Made by a program: the position numbers and the translations under genes. A DNA stretch of 64,000 nt from the NCBI GenBank assembly GCA_021234155.1, contig JAJEKV010000096.1, positions 1,618,010 through 1,682,009 of the forward strand. The letters run 5' to 3'. The stretch comes from Isoetes taiwanensis (Eukaryota > Streptophyta > Lycopodiopsida > Isoetales > Isoetaceae). The notes beneath the pieces were generated by a model that saw only the letters and a program-made list of their open reading frames with translations, had not been told where the DNA came from and made no database searches. This document shows positions 29,230 through 40,446 of the stretch, piece by piece; position 1 is the stretch's first letter, and each line of letters starts with the position of its first letter.

Positions 29230-31470
29230 TAGCTGCCTGCACTGGCAAGATGTCTCCTACAAGGAGCAGCCTCCTGCCCCATCGGACTAGGGGAGATGCA
29301 ACCCTAAGATAGCCTTTTTGGTTATGTCTCAGCTAGGCTACAATCAAGATCTAAGGTTTTTTAATCTATCTGCAAAATGTGCACAGGAGGGGCGAGCGAG
29401 AGTACTCTTGCCAATGTTCTATGCCAACAATGTTATTGCGACAACTTTCGTCCATTGTTATTGAGAACTGCCAGTTATACCTCATGGATATGGACTATGG
29501 TGCTTGAGTTTATATATTGCTATATGCATATTGTTATGTGCTTATGTTTACATGCTTCCACAGCTAGTTCATGCTTTCATGTCACACCCATGAGCAGAAG
29601 CAAAGGAACAATTATGGACAACCTCATGCTGACTATAGAGGTTGAGAAGTGGAGTTCTCCATCATTTATAGATGGGGGGGATGTCACAATTTATTTTTGA
29701 AATGACAAAAGAAAAAAAGCCATACCTTGATGGATTTGTCAGACATTTCTCTATAACCAAGGGAGAGTTCTCAATGCCTTTGATTGAGCTTCGTAGGCTT
29801 TGAGTCAGGCATGGAAAAAATTAGTGGCTAAACTTAGCAAGAAAGTGTAACTGCCAAAATTTGGAAAGTTTAGCCAAAACATCGTAGCTTTTACGTCAAA
29901 TCTTAGTGTACTTTAGCCAAATTATCCTATAGCCTTTATATTTATTATGGTCAGTTAATATTTAGATCTTGAATTAGTGCAAAATAGTCAAAAGATAGAA
30001 GTCTAGCCAAACGTTTTTTAATAAACGTCTAGCCAAACGTAAGAAAGTACAGGTGGCACAATTTAGAAAGTTTAGCTAAACAATAGAAGCTTTCACCTCA
30101 ACTTTTGCTACTCTTCCCCCGTATACCCCAAAGAGGAGAAGCTCTTTAATACTCAATGAGCTTTGCAATCGACCATGCAAAACTTACTAAAAGCATGCCT
30201 CCATTTGCAGCTTGGAACAGTACCTACTCGACCTCTCCACATTTTTCGGCATATGCCCACATCATGTCAAACGATCTAGCTTTTTCAATGTTTATTCCCT
30301 AAAAGAGAGGGAAGGAAGGGTGCTCAAATTCAATTTTATGGCTATTTTATTTTCCACACTGTTGATGCACAAATTTGTTCATCTAATGTCACATATTCAA
30401 TTTGCAAGGTGACTGTACATGTGGACATGCTAGAATTGCAAAAGTTGTTGTAGAGGAGAAAAGGCAAGCTTGCTAACTTGAAGTAGGGCAGGCTTGGAGT
30501 AAAGAGTTGGGCAAGGTAGTGATGTGGTTGGTGTGTTAGTTTGGAAGAGAAAGATATAAATGCATATATTCTTTTCTAGTTTGGATTTGTTTTGTATGTC
30601 CAAACAAAGTGTCCAATTGCATTGTTTTTCTTTTCTTGAGTAGAATTTCGACTTTTTGATCCTAAGAATGGCACTGAATTTTTATTTAAAAAAAAAACAT
30701 TAAAAAACTCAACAATAAACTATTTTGCTACATAAGGAAAGGAAATATTAACATTCCTGCAAGATTATGCTTCTCACAAAGCTCATCAACTTCTATGCAA
30801 AGATGTTTAGCTGGCATATATGTCCACGATGCCCATCAATTTCTGTGCAAAATTGTCTAGCATGTTTATCTTGAGTTAGAAGTGATGGAAGTGGGTATGG
30901 AATTTGAACATTTATTAAAAGCTGCTAATTTCAAACGCAAAAAGCATAGTTGATACATCTTTGACTAATGGTCAAAAAGTTGTCTTAATTTAAATGCTTC
31001 CAATAGCTAGAGCATCACCTACATATAGATTAATAGAAAAAGCACAGAACCCCAAAACCTTATACATAATATTAGCCCTAGTTTATGTGATGAACTAAGT
31101 CTATCAAAAGAACTAAGTCAAGACATGTGCATCCAACGGGTCAACAGGAGCTAATGACAGCAAAATGTCCATATGAAGATCAATTTGAATGGCACCTGAT
31201 ATATAACCTTATGGTCTTTGTCAACAAGAAGTACTATGGAACACAAACATGATATTCCCTACTTAAATAAAGGATTTACATGAAGCCTCAACACCTTAGA
31301 TCCTCTTAACAAATCGCAAGAACTACAAAGTAGCCAACTTGAAATATGAGAATATTGAAAAGAGCCAGTTTTTTTTTAGCATCTGGCAGATTCAAATTAG
31401 ATAATGGAAAAGGTTTTTTTCACTTGAGAAGCATAGAACGCTACACATTTGTCCATACAATCAGCTTGTA
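29230..31470. other. Duplicated intergenic DNA without a supported gene
   Basis: This matches 41050-43090. Open frames of about 100 codons around 29377-29700 correspond to a shifted frame in the second copy and lack any recognisable motif. I do not call a gene. Confidence 0.5.
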
Positions 31471-32383
31471 TACTCATGAATTTTCACATGCTTGAATTAT
31501 TTTGCAATAGGGCAGAACATGTACATCTACGACTTCGAGATAATGGTTGTTGGAAAACTCAGCATCAAACCACTGGTTATGCAAAAAGGTCGTAGCTCCA
31601 GAGGTTCGTTGGGAGCAGCTTCTCCCAAAACATCTTTCTGCGGCAGCCCCGAGGATGTCAATGAGCCTACCTGCCTCCTGCTCCAGCGTTGAGCATTGTG
31701 AGATGCTTGCGGGGCCCTCCGTAAGCATCTGAGAGTAAGTATAAGCATGCTCATAGTCCACTCTGAGCTGGGGCATGCGAGGAGGTGTTGTACAGATGGC
31801 TGGAGCAACCTGCCGAACCAGCTAAAAGTAGAGTGGCAGGTGGTCTGAGTCCACCTCCTCATTCCTACCATCTGTTCCCACTCGAAAATGCTTGATGAGA
31901 TGCATGTCTTGCTCAGCCACCAATATATAGTCCACCACGCTAGACCCGCCTCCCTGGTTCTCCTGTCTGCAAGTGTGTTGGCAAGAGGACGGCCACTGTG
32001 CTAGTCCATTTCAAATCACTAAGTCAAAGATACTGCAAAGCAACAAAAGCTGCCTTGCATAGCGCGAGACCTATGTTCTGTGCCATTGCATGCATTGAAG
32101 TCTCCGAGGAGCATGACACTACCCCACTGCTTCTGCTGTTGTACGTCATCGTATAGATTGACATAAGGCTCCAACGTATCCACATCTGAGTGGGTGTGAT
32201 AGAAGTTGCTCTTGGCATGTGGCAAGTGGCAGATCGCCATAAAGAGTGGGCTACTGCTGCAGTTATCCACGCGCAGCCACGGGTACCTTTATGCTTGTTT
32301 GTCTTGCACAGGGAAACTGACTGTGCCAAGGCTGTCCGGTAGTAGCAGGCAACCCCTCCATGCCCCCGCTTTCCTGTGCATTA

Positions 32384-32929
32384 GGAATAGGTTCAATACT
32401 GTATACGTTTTATACTCAATACGTATTATTCGAATGATACGGCACAAATTTGAAGTATAATACGTCAAAAATATGGCAAAAAAAAATTCCAGCGTCGGAG
32501 AGGTTTTGCTTAAAAAAAAAAAATAAAATAAAAAAAAAAAAAAAAAAATTTATAAATAGCTGTTTTTCGCTTACGCGAAACAATTTTCGCGTAAGCGAAA
32601 CCTCGAAACAATTTTCGCGTAAGCGAAACAGAGGTTTCGCTTACGCGAAAAAAAAAATCCGAATACGCGAAATGCGTAAGCGAAACTACTATTTTGCTTA
32701 CTCGAAAATATTATTTTTTTTTTATTTTTTTTTCGCGTAAATGAAACCTCAGTTTCGCTTATGCGAAAAAGGTTTCGCGTAAGGGAATCTGAAGGTTTCG
32801 CTTACGCGAAATTTTTTTTTTTCCGGTCGGCGAGGGAAAAATATGAAAAATACGTATTTTACTTAAAAATACGTATTTTTGGACTTTATACGTCCAGAAA
32901 AATAATTTTGTACGTATAGAACCTATCCC
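32384..32929. mobile_element. 546-bp palindrome-rich MITE-like insertion in the LINE
   Basis: The ends are imperfect inverted repeats (GGAATAGGTTCAATAC on the left, GGGATAGGTTCTATAC as the reverse complement of the right), and TACGTAT motifs continue inward on both sides. It splits the LINE endonuclease region. The centre is a tract of repeated palindromic 16-mers. It has no coding capacity. Confidence 0.6.
32562..32815. repeat. Cluster of about ten TTTCGCTTACGCGAAA palindromic units
   Basis: TTTCGCTTACGCGAAA and its reverse complement TTTCGCGTAAGCGAAA alternate about ten times, with decayed variants separated by A/T runs. Adjacent copies in opposite orientation can fold into a long multi-hairpin. 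The TTTCGCGT half resembles the hairpin arms of the TIR element, which may be coincidence. Confidence 0.85.
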
Positions 32930-34577
32930 TTGAATACGGAGTAGTGCTGGTATCCTGGCAAGTTGGGTAGCCTATGTCCAGCATGCTCACATGTTGCTAT
33001 GAGGAAAACGGGGCCTATATCAATGGCAACCGAGTTGAGATTGTCTCCCTTCTGCCATGGGAAGCCCCGACAATTCCAAGAGATCACGTGTAGGCACAAT
33101 CCCTATTTGCTGGCAGGAGCTGTAGCTGTAGGTTTGGTAGGGGCAGCACAAGGGGTGGTGATGGAGGTGGAGGCACTATGTGCATGCCAGCAGTGACAGG
33201 TGGGGCCACTGTAGCAGGATGTGTGACTGGGATCGCAGCAGACGGGCCTCGAGGGTTCGAGGTGCCTGCATCAGCATTTAGTGGCCTGAAGATCTGCATT
33301 CTTCCACGGACCAGCCCTGCAGCTCCTCCCTATTTGCAGACACTCTTGACTTTTTCCAACTCGTGCCTATGGTCCCCCTGTTGTGTTGGAGTCAGATTCT
33401 GATCCACGCACAGGGCAGTCCCCTTCAATTGTCTGCCCTAGCGCAGGATGGCTGCTCACTCTTGCGCGTCCCTGATTGTGAAGATGACCACCTGGGGATG
33501 GTCAGGACGTTGGGCTCCATGGCGGCTTGCCCTAACAATGTGTATGGGCATATGGAATGTCATCTGGACCAGGATTTATGTCTGGAGTCAGTTGATGAGG
33601 TGCTCTCCTACCCCTTCTATCAGGCCGCGCACCACCATATTGTGACTCTTGCATCTCCGCTCCTGGAGCTCTGAGGTGGCCAGGCCCCTGCTGGCTACTG
33701 CGGCATGCGTTGTTTGATGTGTACAGGGCATGGGTTGTGTCTTGTGTCCTGTACTGGGGTGGTGGCGGCATGGGGCAGCTTGGTGATGCACCGGTGGGCC
33801 GCCCTGGTTGACGTCTTGTAGGTTGCCGGGTACGTGGATATGCCATGTTCCATGCTGCGACCTCTGCTCTCTGAAGTCGGACTTCCTGCTGCCTTGCCAA
33901 TTCATGTGTGCATTGCCGCAATTGTTCATGGGCTTCTGCATGGAGGTCCTTGCCTTGCTGCATGTCTTTGCCTTACTCTGAAGCGCTCTCAACTCTGACT
34001 GGCTCGCGGTCAGGACGCTTCACACTGTGGTCGCAGCCTCCTCGACTTCTTACTAGAGACGGGAGATGGTTGCCATTGTCTCCTGCCCAGTACGCTGTCG
34101 ATCTTATACCATGGTCTCTATTATGGTGGAGAGTCGCAGGTCAGTAAGATCCTGCTTTTCCTATTGTCTTTCGAAGTGTGCCAAACGGATGTTGTCTTCC
34201 AGTTGTTGTGTGCAGGTCTTTATCTCTGCAATCCGCTGCTTCTCTGCTGCCAGTTGTCTTCTGAGAACATGGGGCGCCGAGGACTAGATCTCTTCTGCCA
34301 GGCCTGTAATTTGAGCCTTATTGCTCTCGATTCCTGCTTCCAGTTGTTTCCAAACTTTCGTCTGTGCCTACTGTGCCATCGGGTCTGAACGACAGTCAAC
34401 CTCCTCTCGGGTTGATCTTGTTGATTTGGGTCTTTGCTCGTGCCTCTCTCCTCATGGAAGTGGCCTCTCCCTTGCCCTTGTTGTCGGGATCGGGGCCATT
34501 TTCGTGCGGGATCATACGCTTTGTTCTCCCAGGCGGAGTCGTCATGTCAGAGATTGGCTCAGTGTTTTGGCAGCGAG

Positions 34578-35440
34578 GACAATACCGTCAAGGTCGGTGG
34601 TCTGCTGGAGCCACTGAACACTGATCAGAATGTGTTTGAATGCCTTAATCTTACTCGTTGTATCATGTTTTCAGTTATGGGATTTAGATGGGGGGAAGAT
34701 TATGCAAGATTTCAAATACCACGATGGTTAGGTCATGTGCTTGGATTTTCGTCTATATGAGTTCCTGCTTGCAAGACGTGGTCGCTAAAAAGTTGGATAT
34801 TCTTATATATTTTATATAAAAAAAATTGTTTAAGTAGTTATTATAATTTTGTTATTGCTGTCATTTTATACAGGTTCTACCGATAAGACTGCCAAATTTC
34901 GTGATCTTAATTGAACGTACCCATTTGGCACTAGCAATATTGGTATTTGGAGGTTGGGAAGCAAGTCCCTCCTGCAACATTTTATATGCCTCTCCTATGC
35001 CAGAACCTATTTTAGATCGTGTGCTTTTTGAGAATAAGAACGAAGGTCCGAGAAGGATATAAGTCATTGGATTACAATTGCAGATGAGATTGGCCATCTA
35101 GGCCATGTGAGATTGTGTTGAAGGTCTATGTTTGTACCTGCATTAATAGCCTCACAATTATGACCAGATCTTTATGTTTGATGTATGATTCATTCTGTTT
35201 ACTTGGACCCTATGAGTTAATTCATTTTATTCACTTTAAACATTTTGTACTAAAGACTTTCAAGTGATATGCTAAAACTTATGTTAAATCAGCAAAAAGG
35301 CTATCAATGTTGCATTGTTTGGTGAATTACATGTATGACGTTGTGTTCATCTTTTCCAACTTAAGCTAGTGCCATTTTCTTTTACAATGCTTTGCCAAGT
35401 GCTCCCTCCTACATAAAGTCAAAGGTCTTGCATATCTGTG
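34578..35440. repeat. Dispersed repeat R1, copy 2
   Basis: Collinear with 1-895. Relative to copy 1 it has an extra ~90 bp (about 34940-35030) and lacks the LINE-tail insertion at 666-773. Confidence 0.75.
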
Positions 35441-36082
35441 TCTATCTTTTTGTGATGTAAACTACTTCTGAGCATAACATTTTGACCATATGTTTTGGGT
35501 CTGTCTTCTCAACTATTCTACTTTGGAGAAAAGTTTACTTGGCTCCATATTCTTCATAAAGCATTATTCTCTCAATCAATCAATCTATTAAAATCCATTC
35601 TTTAAACGCAAAATTAATACATTGATGATATTGTCATTAGACAATTTCAACAACAAAAATATTTACAAAAGTAAACCATGTCCATTCTTGCAAGCATCAA
35701 CTCGTGGTGTTCTTAGAAGTTACCCATATATAGATATTAAAGGCCAAGTAAAAACATATGGCAGGACATTAGCCCGGCAACGCCGGGCACACGTTTACTA
35801 GTAAGGAACTTAAATGTCAATTGACACAAGACTACATCTCGACAAATTTGAAGTCGTCTATGAACGTTCTAAGTCTTATCGCTATTTTAATGACAATAGA
35901 CCATAGTAACCATCCATGGACCAAATGGCCATCAAACACCCATACACAACCTCTATTGGTCCCACAAATACCTAACAAAAGACAATCCAACAAAAAGCCA
36001 ATCTTTCGCTTGTACTTCTTCCTTATAAAATTCTCCGCAACTTCAATATCCTATCTTTATGGGGAACTAGGATGGAGTGTAA
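35441..36082. other. Intergenic, no gene seen
   Basis: AT-rich spacer between R1 copy 2 and the second segmental duplicate. The open frame at 35821-36129 has no recognisable motif. Confidence 0.5.
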
Positions 36083-36173
36083 CGACCAAGTCAACAATGT
36101 TCAACTTTTGCTCATATTTATGGCAGTGATGCATGCATCAAAGGATCAAGTTGGTTGATCAGTTTGGGCGAAT

Positions 36174-37793
36174 ATGTGGAGATCAAACTGGATTGCATGT
36201 ATTCTCCTCTTTGCTAGAGCATTAAACGTGGCCTTAGCCAAGAAAATAAGTGTGCCAGCTCTCTTCATCTTTGGAGACTCCTTGGTTGATGCAGGAACCA
36301 ACATTTATGTGCCAAATTCATTGGCAGTGGCAAATTTTCCGCCTTATGGAGAGACATTTTTCCACAAACCCACAGGACGCTTCTCTAATGGCCGCACAAT
36401 AGCAGACTTTTTAGGTCGAATGTAAACTCATGCAAAATTTCTACTCTAAAACTAATAAAAAATCCTTGGCTTTGCATCTTCCATTTTTGTAAGCCATATC
36501 TTCTGCATGTTTCATGTGTAACTTTCTACTTGAAACTGATTAAGTATGCCTTCATGTTTCAGCTCAAGCTTTGCATCTTCCATTTTTTACGACCATGTCT
36601 CGTGCAAATTTTATGTGTGATTTTCTATTTGAAATCTAATCAACTTATGCCTTCATGTTTCAGCTCAAGCTTTGAATCTTCCATTGGTGAAGCCATATCT
36701 TGAGCCTGGCGCTGACCATAGCAAAGGTGCAAATTTTGCTTCTGGAGGAAGTGGCCTGTTGGATTCTTCTGGAGCTATATATGTGGGTTAAATTTTATCC
36801 CTCAGTTTTTCTCTGTTAAGATTCTTGTTTGACCAGCATAAACTTTTTGCAGGCGGTAGTAGTACCTTTCAAACAACAGATCCAGCAATTTCAACAACTA
36901 GCTACAGAATACAAGCAAAAATATGGCGAACAAGCTGCGCAAGATCTGATCTCAGAATCCTTGTTCTTAGTGGCTGTTGGGAGCAATGACATTCTAAATC
37001 TAAATTATTCCAACTCTACCTTCCAACAAACTGTTAATGAAACAGAATTCGTCAAATCATTGATGCAGATATATGGAGGATCTTTAATGGTATATACACT
37101 CCTTTCTGCATGAAAATAACATGGTTATGATCTAGTTGATGTAATATACATTTTGCCAGGCATTACATGCAGCTGGAGCAAGGAAATTTGTGATAACTGG
37201 ATTGGCCCCAGTTGGTTGCACTCCCCATTCCAGATTCTTAACAGCAAGTCAGCTTAATCAAACTGGATGTCTGGTTGCAGCAAATCATATGGCCCTTCTT
37301 TTCAATGCAGCTCTTGCAAGCCTGCTTTCGAATCTGCGCCTCCAACTTCAAGATGCCAAGATCTTGCATGCCAATCCTTTCAACCTCGTCATGGAGCTCA
37401 TTAGTAATGGAAAGCAATATGGTATGTTAGAAAGGCTAACATGTAGAACATTCTTCATAACAATTTAGAAGTCTTGACATTTTTCAGAGGAAGACATAAT
37501 GTTGTGTTGTGAATTTTGGCTCTAATGTTTGGGTTTGAATCATTGCAGGGTTTGCTATCAGCACAACAAGTGCTTGTTGTGGAGCAGGTCCATTCAATGC
37601 AAAGGTTCAATGTGGGACGAATGTAAGCTCTCCTTACAAAGTGTACACTGGAAAATTCCCATCCAAGTTCTTGTTTTGGGATTCTCAACATCCCACAGAG
37701 GCAACATATAAGATCGTCCTCAAGGCGGCCTGGCTTGGAAACAGCTCCTACATTCAACCTTACAACATTCACACTTTGATCTCCCGTACATAG
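36174..37793 (+). CDS. GDSL esterase/lipase copy C, five exons, intact
   Basis: Exons are 36174-36414, 36664-36782, 36853-37089, 37160-37421 and 37549-37793. All splice sites are canonical and total 1,104 nt (367 residues). It is very similar to copy B, starting [13 protein letters not shown] with a signal peptide. The catalytic blocks [38 protein letters not shown] and WDSQHPTEA (Asp331, His334) are all present. Differences from B are in-frame: one extra Val at the exon 3 start, LN inserted after GSNDILN, one codon gained in exon 4, two lost in exon 5. Indels in whole codons suggest selection to keep the frame after duplication. Substrate unknown. Confidence 0.92.
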
Positions 37794-38042
37794 AAAACTT
37801 ACACATTTTATAGATAACGACGTTGAACTTATCATGTCTTGATGTTCAAGTTGAATCAGTTTGTTATTAGGGTAGCATTCAACTTTGCTATGTGGTTCAT
37901 AATCGGTTTATGCTAAGTAGTTGTCAAGTTGCTATACAAAACAAGCTGATTTGAAGAAGAAGGCAATCAAATTAGCTTGCGATACCAAATTAGTTTGCAA
38001 TACCATGTCTACTCTACTATCTACTCTACTGGTTCATCTGCG

Positions 38043-38228
38043 TTAACTTGATGTTCTAATAAGATAACAATCGAATTTATTCTCTATTAGCTATATACGG
38101 CGCCAACTTGATGTTCTAATAAGATAACAATCAAATTTATTCTCTATTAGCTATATACGGCGTCTGCATTAACCTGATGTTCTAATAAGATAACAATCTA
38201 ATTTATTCTCTATTAGCTATATATGGCG
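38043..38228 (+). repeat. Three tandem ~62-bp units 3' of GDSL copy C
   Basis: GATGTTCTAATAAGATAACA followed by TTTATTCTCTATTAGCTATA occurs three times. The corresponding flank of copy B has one unit, so the expansion followed the segmental duplication. Confidence 0.9.
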
Positions 38229-39343
38229 TCCCATTTAGTAGGTAGGTAGGTAGAATGACAGAATTTTAGCGTGAGGGACATTGGCAAATAAATGCTATTC
38301 CTAAATCAGCAAGTATATTTTAAAATACAATATATATCAAAACCTTCATATAATTGTCTTTTCTATTGTTGGGAAAAAAGAAAAAAAGGGAACTAAAAAG
38401 CGGGGTGCACGCTAGATGGGCAGGAGGTGAGCAGGGATGGATAACTGAGTGGCCTACTTTGAAGGCCTATAAGTCCAATTCCAGAGATCCAATTGAACTG
38501 TTTCTTTGAACAAGTTAGGTCTCAAACGTTCCATATTATGGTAAATTTTTTCTCTTTTTGATTAAGAAAATCCAGGTTTTCATTGCATTCAAACCTTAAG
38601 CGCACACTCTGTGGGCAGTCCCCTCAACAAGATAAATGTTTTGGCTTTTGTTTTTCAAACTCATAGGCATATTTGGAAAAATGTACTATAGAAAATGCTA
38701 GTGTTCATCATGGTATTCCTTGAAAGGGAAACAAAGAGATGGCAATATATCTTGTGTAGAACTATAAAACCAAAATAGAGGGGTAAGAATTACATAATTG
38801 TACAAAAGCCAAAACAATGATGTACAAGACATATTTCAGAAGCCTGCATGGCTACTGTTCACACATTTTAAATGATGTTACAGAGATATCATTGAACACA
38901 AGATTTAACTCCCTTGTGTGTTCAGACGCTACAATCTCATTTGTTTCCATGGCAGTAAGCCAGAACTCTGGTACTCCTTTTTCTGCATTACATAGCAAAA
39001 AGGGGAAGTCCTAAGTAGCAAGCTTTTCATAAAGACCAAGCATATCACAATACCAGTCATTATACAATCAGCTCAAGTTTTATTATACATGTGAGATGAT
39101 GCATCTTCCATAAAACATAGCATGTCATCCTCAGACCAATGATTCTGGAAACATGAAAAGGCCTTAATATTTCAGAATAATTACGATCAAAATCTAGATA
39201 TAGCTTCTGTGATACCAATAACTTGCTCATGTGATACCAATAACTTGCTCAGGAAAACCAGAAATGAATGATATGAAACAAAACCAAAAAAACAGAAATA
39301 AGAGAACAATGAATTATTTATACTTTTGAATATAAAGGTTAGT

Positions 39344-39597
39344 AAAGCTTATCATATTTTGCAATTAGTGCAGCCTTCTCCGCATTAAACTTCGCCTCCA
39401 ATTATCATGTTGTCTCTACAAACATAGTGCAATCAGAATTGCAATAAAACCTGTTAGCCTAAAAGGAACAGATACAAGTTGGTTGGAACGCTGTAATACC
39501 TGGATATCCTGCAACGCTTCAGTGCAGCTTTTAACTTTTACTGACAATGCTTCCATTCTACTGGCAAATGGACCTGATGCCTCTTTTTTCAGAGCAT
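39344..39597 (-). pseudogene. NAP1-like (nucleosome assembly protein 1) exon fragment
   Basis: The exon 39597-39502 has an acceptor (AACAG) and a donor (GTATTA). It encodes PFASRMEALSVKVKSCTEAL ending DIQ, matching the NAP1 segment LEALSPKVRKRVE.L..IQ. After a short intron, an acceptor (TTTGTAG, about 39418) leads into QHD, a one-base frame loss, and LEAKFNAEKAALIAKYDKL, the strongly conserved NAP1 LEAKF..E.AALEAKY.KLY helix. NAP1 is a histone H2A-H2B chaperone. Only this part of the long dimerisation helix is present, so it is a dead fragment. It lies inside the insertion private to segmental copy 2. Confidence 0.75.
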
Positions 39598-40257
39598 CTG
39601 TTCCACAAAAAAACGAAAAGGACATGCACAAGAAGCCGCTTTAGGTTACTGAAGATAAACAATTGCCATGGATAGTAACAGATTTGTGAGAAATGGAAGA
39701 TGGAAAACCTAGGGCTATCTGCAGACTTTTATTTCCATGACATCTGATCTGTTTTTTCTGCTTCATTTGGGCCCATAAGTGAATGAGGAAACAGGTTTAG
39801 CCCCAATCGGAAAACTGTCCTGAATATCTTACAGCTTTCATTGCATTCTTTGCAAGGCACAAATGTTATGCCATCACAACATCAGAGGCATTTGTGGATA
39901 TGTCATGCAAAAAGAATCATCTTACCAGCTGGATAAATTGTCTCACAAAATAATGAATTCCTTCACCTCCATAAGCAAACAACCACAGTGCAAATACAAA
40001 TAACCTAAGTCTGATACACACTCTCGAACGGAGATGGCACCCAAAGGACCTGCGGACCTTTTACAGGATTGCAAATAGGGAGAAGGAAAAGATATTGAGC
40101 TTTTACATAAGAAAGCCCTTTCACTTCCACCAAATTCTACTCAGACCCGAGATGTGTGGCTTCTTAAGTAAGAAATCCCTTCATTGCCACAAATTTCCAG
40201 GCGGATAGCAAAGCCTGCCTGTGTACTGCTCCACTGCCACAGATTATGAGAGTAATA

Positions 40258-40446
40258 TCAGAGTCGGAGAGGAATTACAAGCAAATAGCAGAGCCTGGTC
40301 TGAAGGAGGAGGAAGGCAGACGCAAAAACCAACCATTTGGGTTGCTGGACAACGTCCTCAGTTTTGTGTTTGGCCAATGTGGGCTGGGCCAAGGAAGCGA
40401 GCAGGGCAAGTCCGGCGAGGAAGGCGAGGAGTTGGAAGAATCGCAT
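40258..40446 (-). CDS. Signal-peptide ORF with TATA box, probable first exon
   Basis: ATG 40446 gives MRFFQLLAFLAGLALLASLA followed by a plausible signal cleavage region (QPTLAKHKTEDVV). A TATA box (TTTATAAAA, about 40557-40566) lies about 115 bp upstream on the same strand. The frame stops at 40258 after 62 codons; the true exon could end earlier at a splice donor. The GC-rich 5' segment contrasts with the AT-rich surroundings. The NAP1-like exons lie 0.7 kb downstream on the same strand, but NAP1 is not secreted, so the combination would be chimeric. Confidence 0.4.
   Translation of the reverse strand: MRFFQLLAFLAGLALLASLAQPTLAKHKTEDVVQQPKWLVFASAFLLLQTRLCYLLVIPLRL

Larger units (their letters stand above)
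24332..31557. repeat. Segmental duplication, copy 1 (partner 36083-43148)
   Basis: Collinear high-similarity sequence starts with CAAGTCAACAGTGTTCAACT upstream of GDSL copy B and ends at GATAATGGTTGTTGG (31542-31556). The two copies differ by large insertions: 26586-28486 only here, 38725-40905 only in copy 2. At 31557 this copy passes directly into LINE sequence, while copy 2 continues into unrelated DNA at 43149. Confidence 0.85.
31558..34560 (-). mobile_element. LINE 5' half: ORF1 and endonuclease, decayed
   Basis: On the minus strand, ORF1 starts at ATG 34545 (MTTPPGRTKRMIPHENG). It continues with stops through a coiled-coil region and a glutamine/proline-rich tail (about 33960-33540). 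The endonuclease domain follows: GGVACYYR near 32345, then PLFMAICHLPHAKSNFYHTH and GSVMLLGDFNA (32019-32270), then SVVDYILVAEQ and the SDHLPL active-site motif (about 31960-31830). The family is a non-LTR retrotransposon with an APE-type endonuclease. The reverse transcriptase is missing because the copy stops at the segmental-duplication break at 31557. A small palindromic element is inserted at 32384-32929. Confidence 0.75.

Noticed and set aside
29377-29700. A 107-codon frame and its counterpart at 41191-41571
   Set aside because: The two duplicates are open in different frames relative to each other and encode low-quality, cysteine/tyrosine-rich chance protein without motifs.
32450-32740. 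A lysine-rich 96-codon frame
   Set aside because: It is the translation of poly-A and the TTTCGCGTAAGCGAAA repeats within the MITE-like element.
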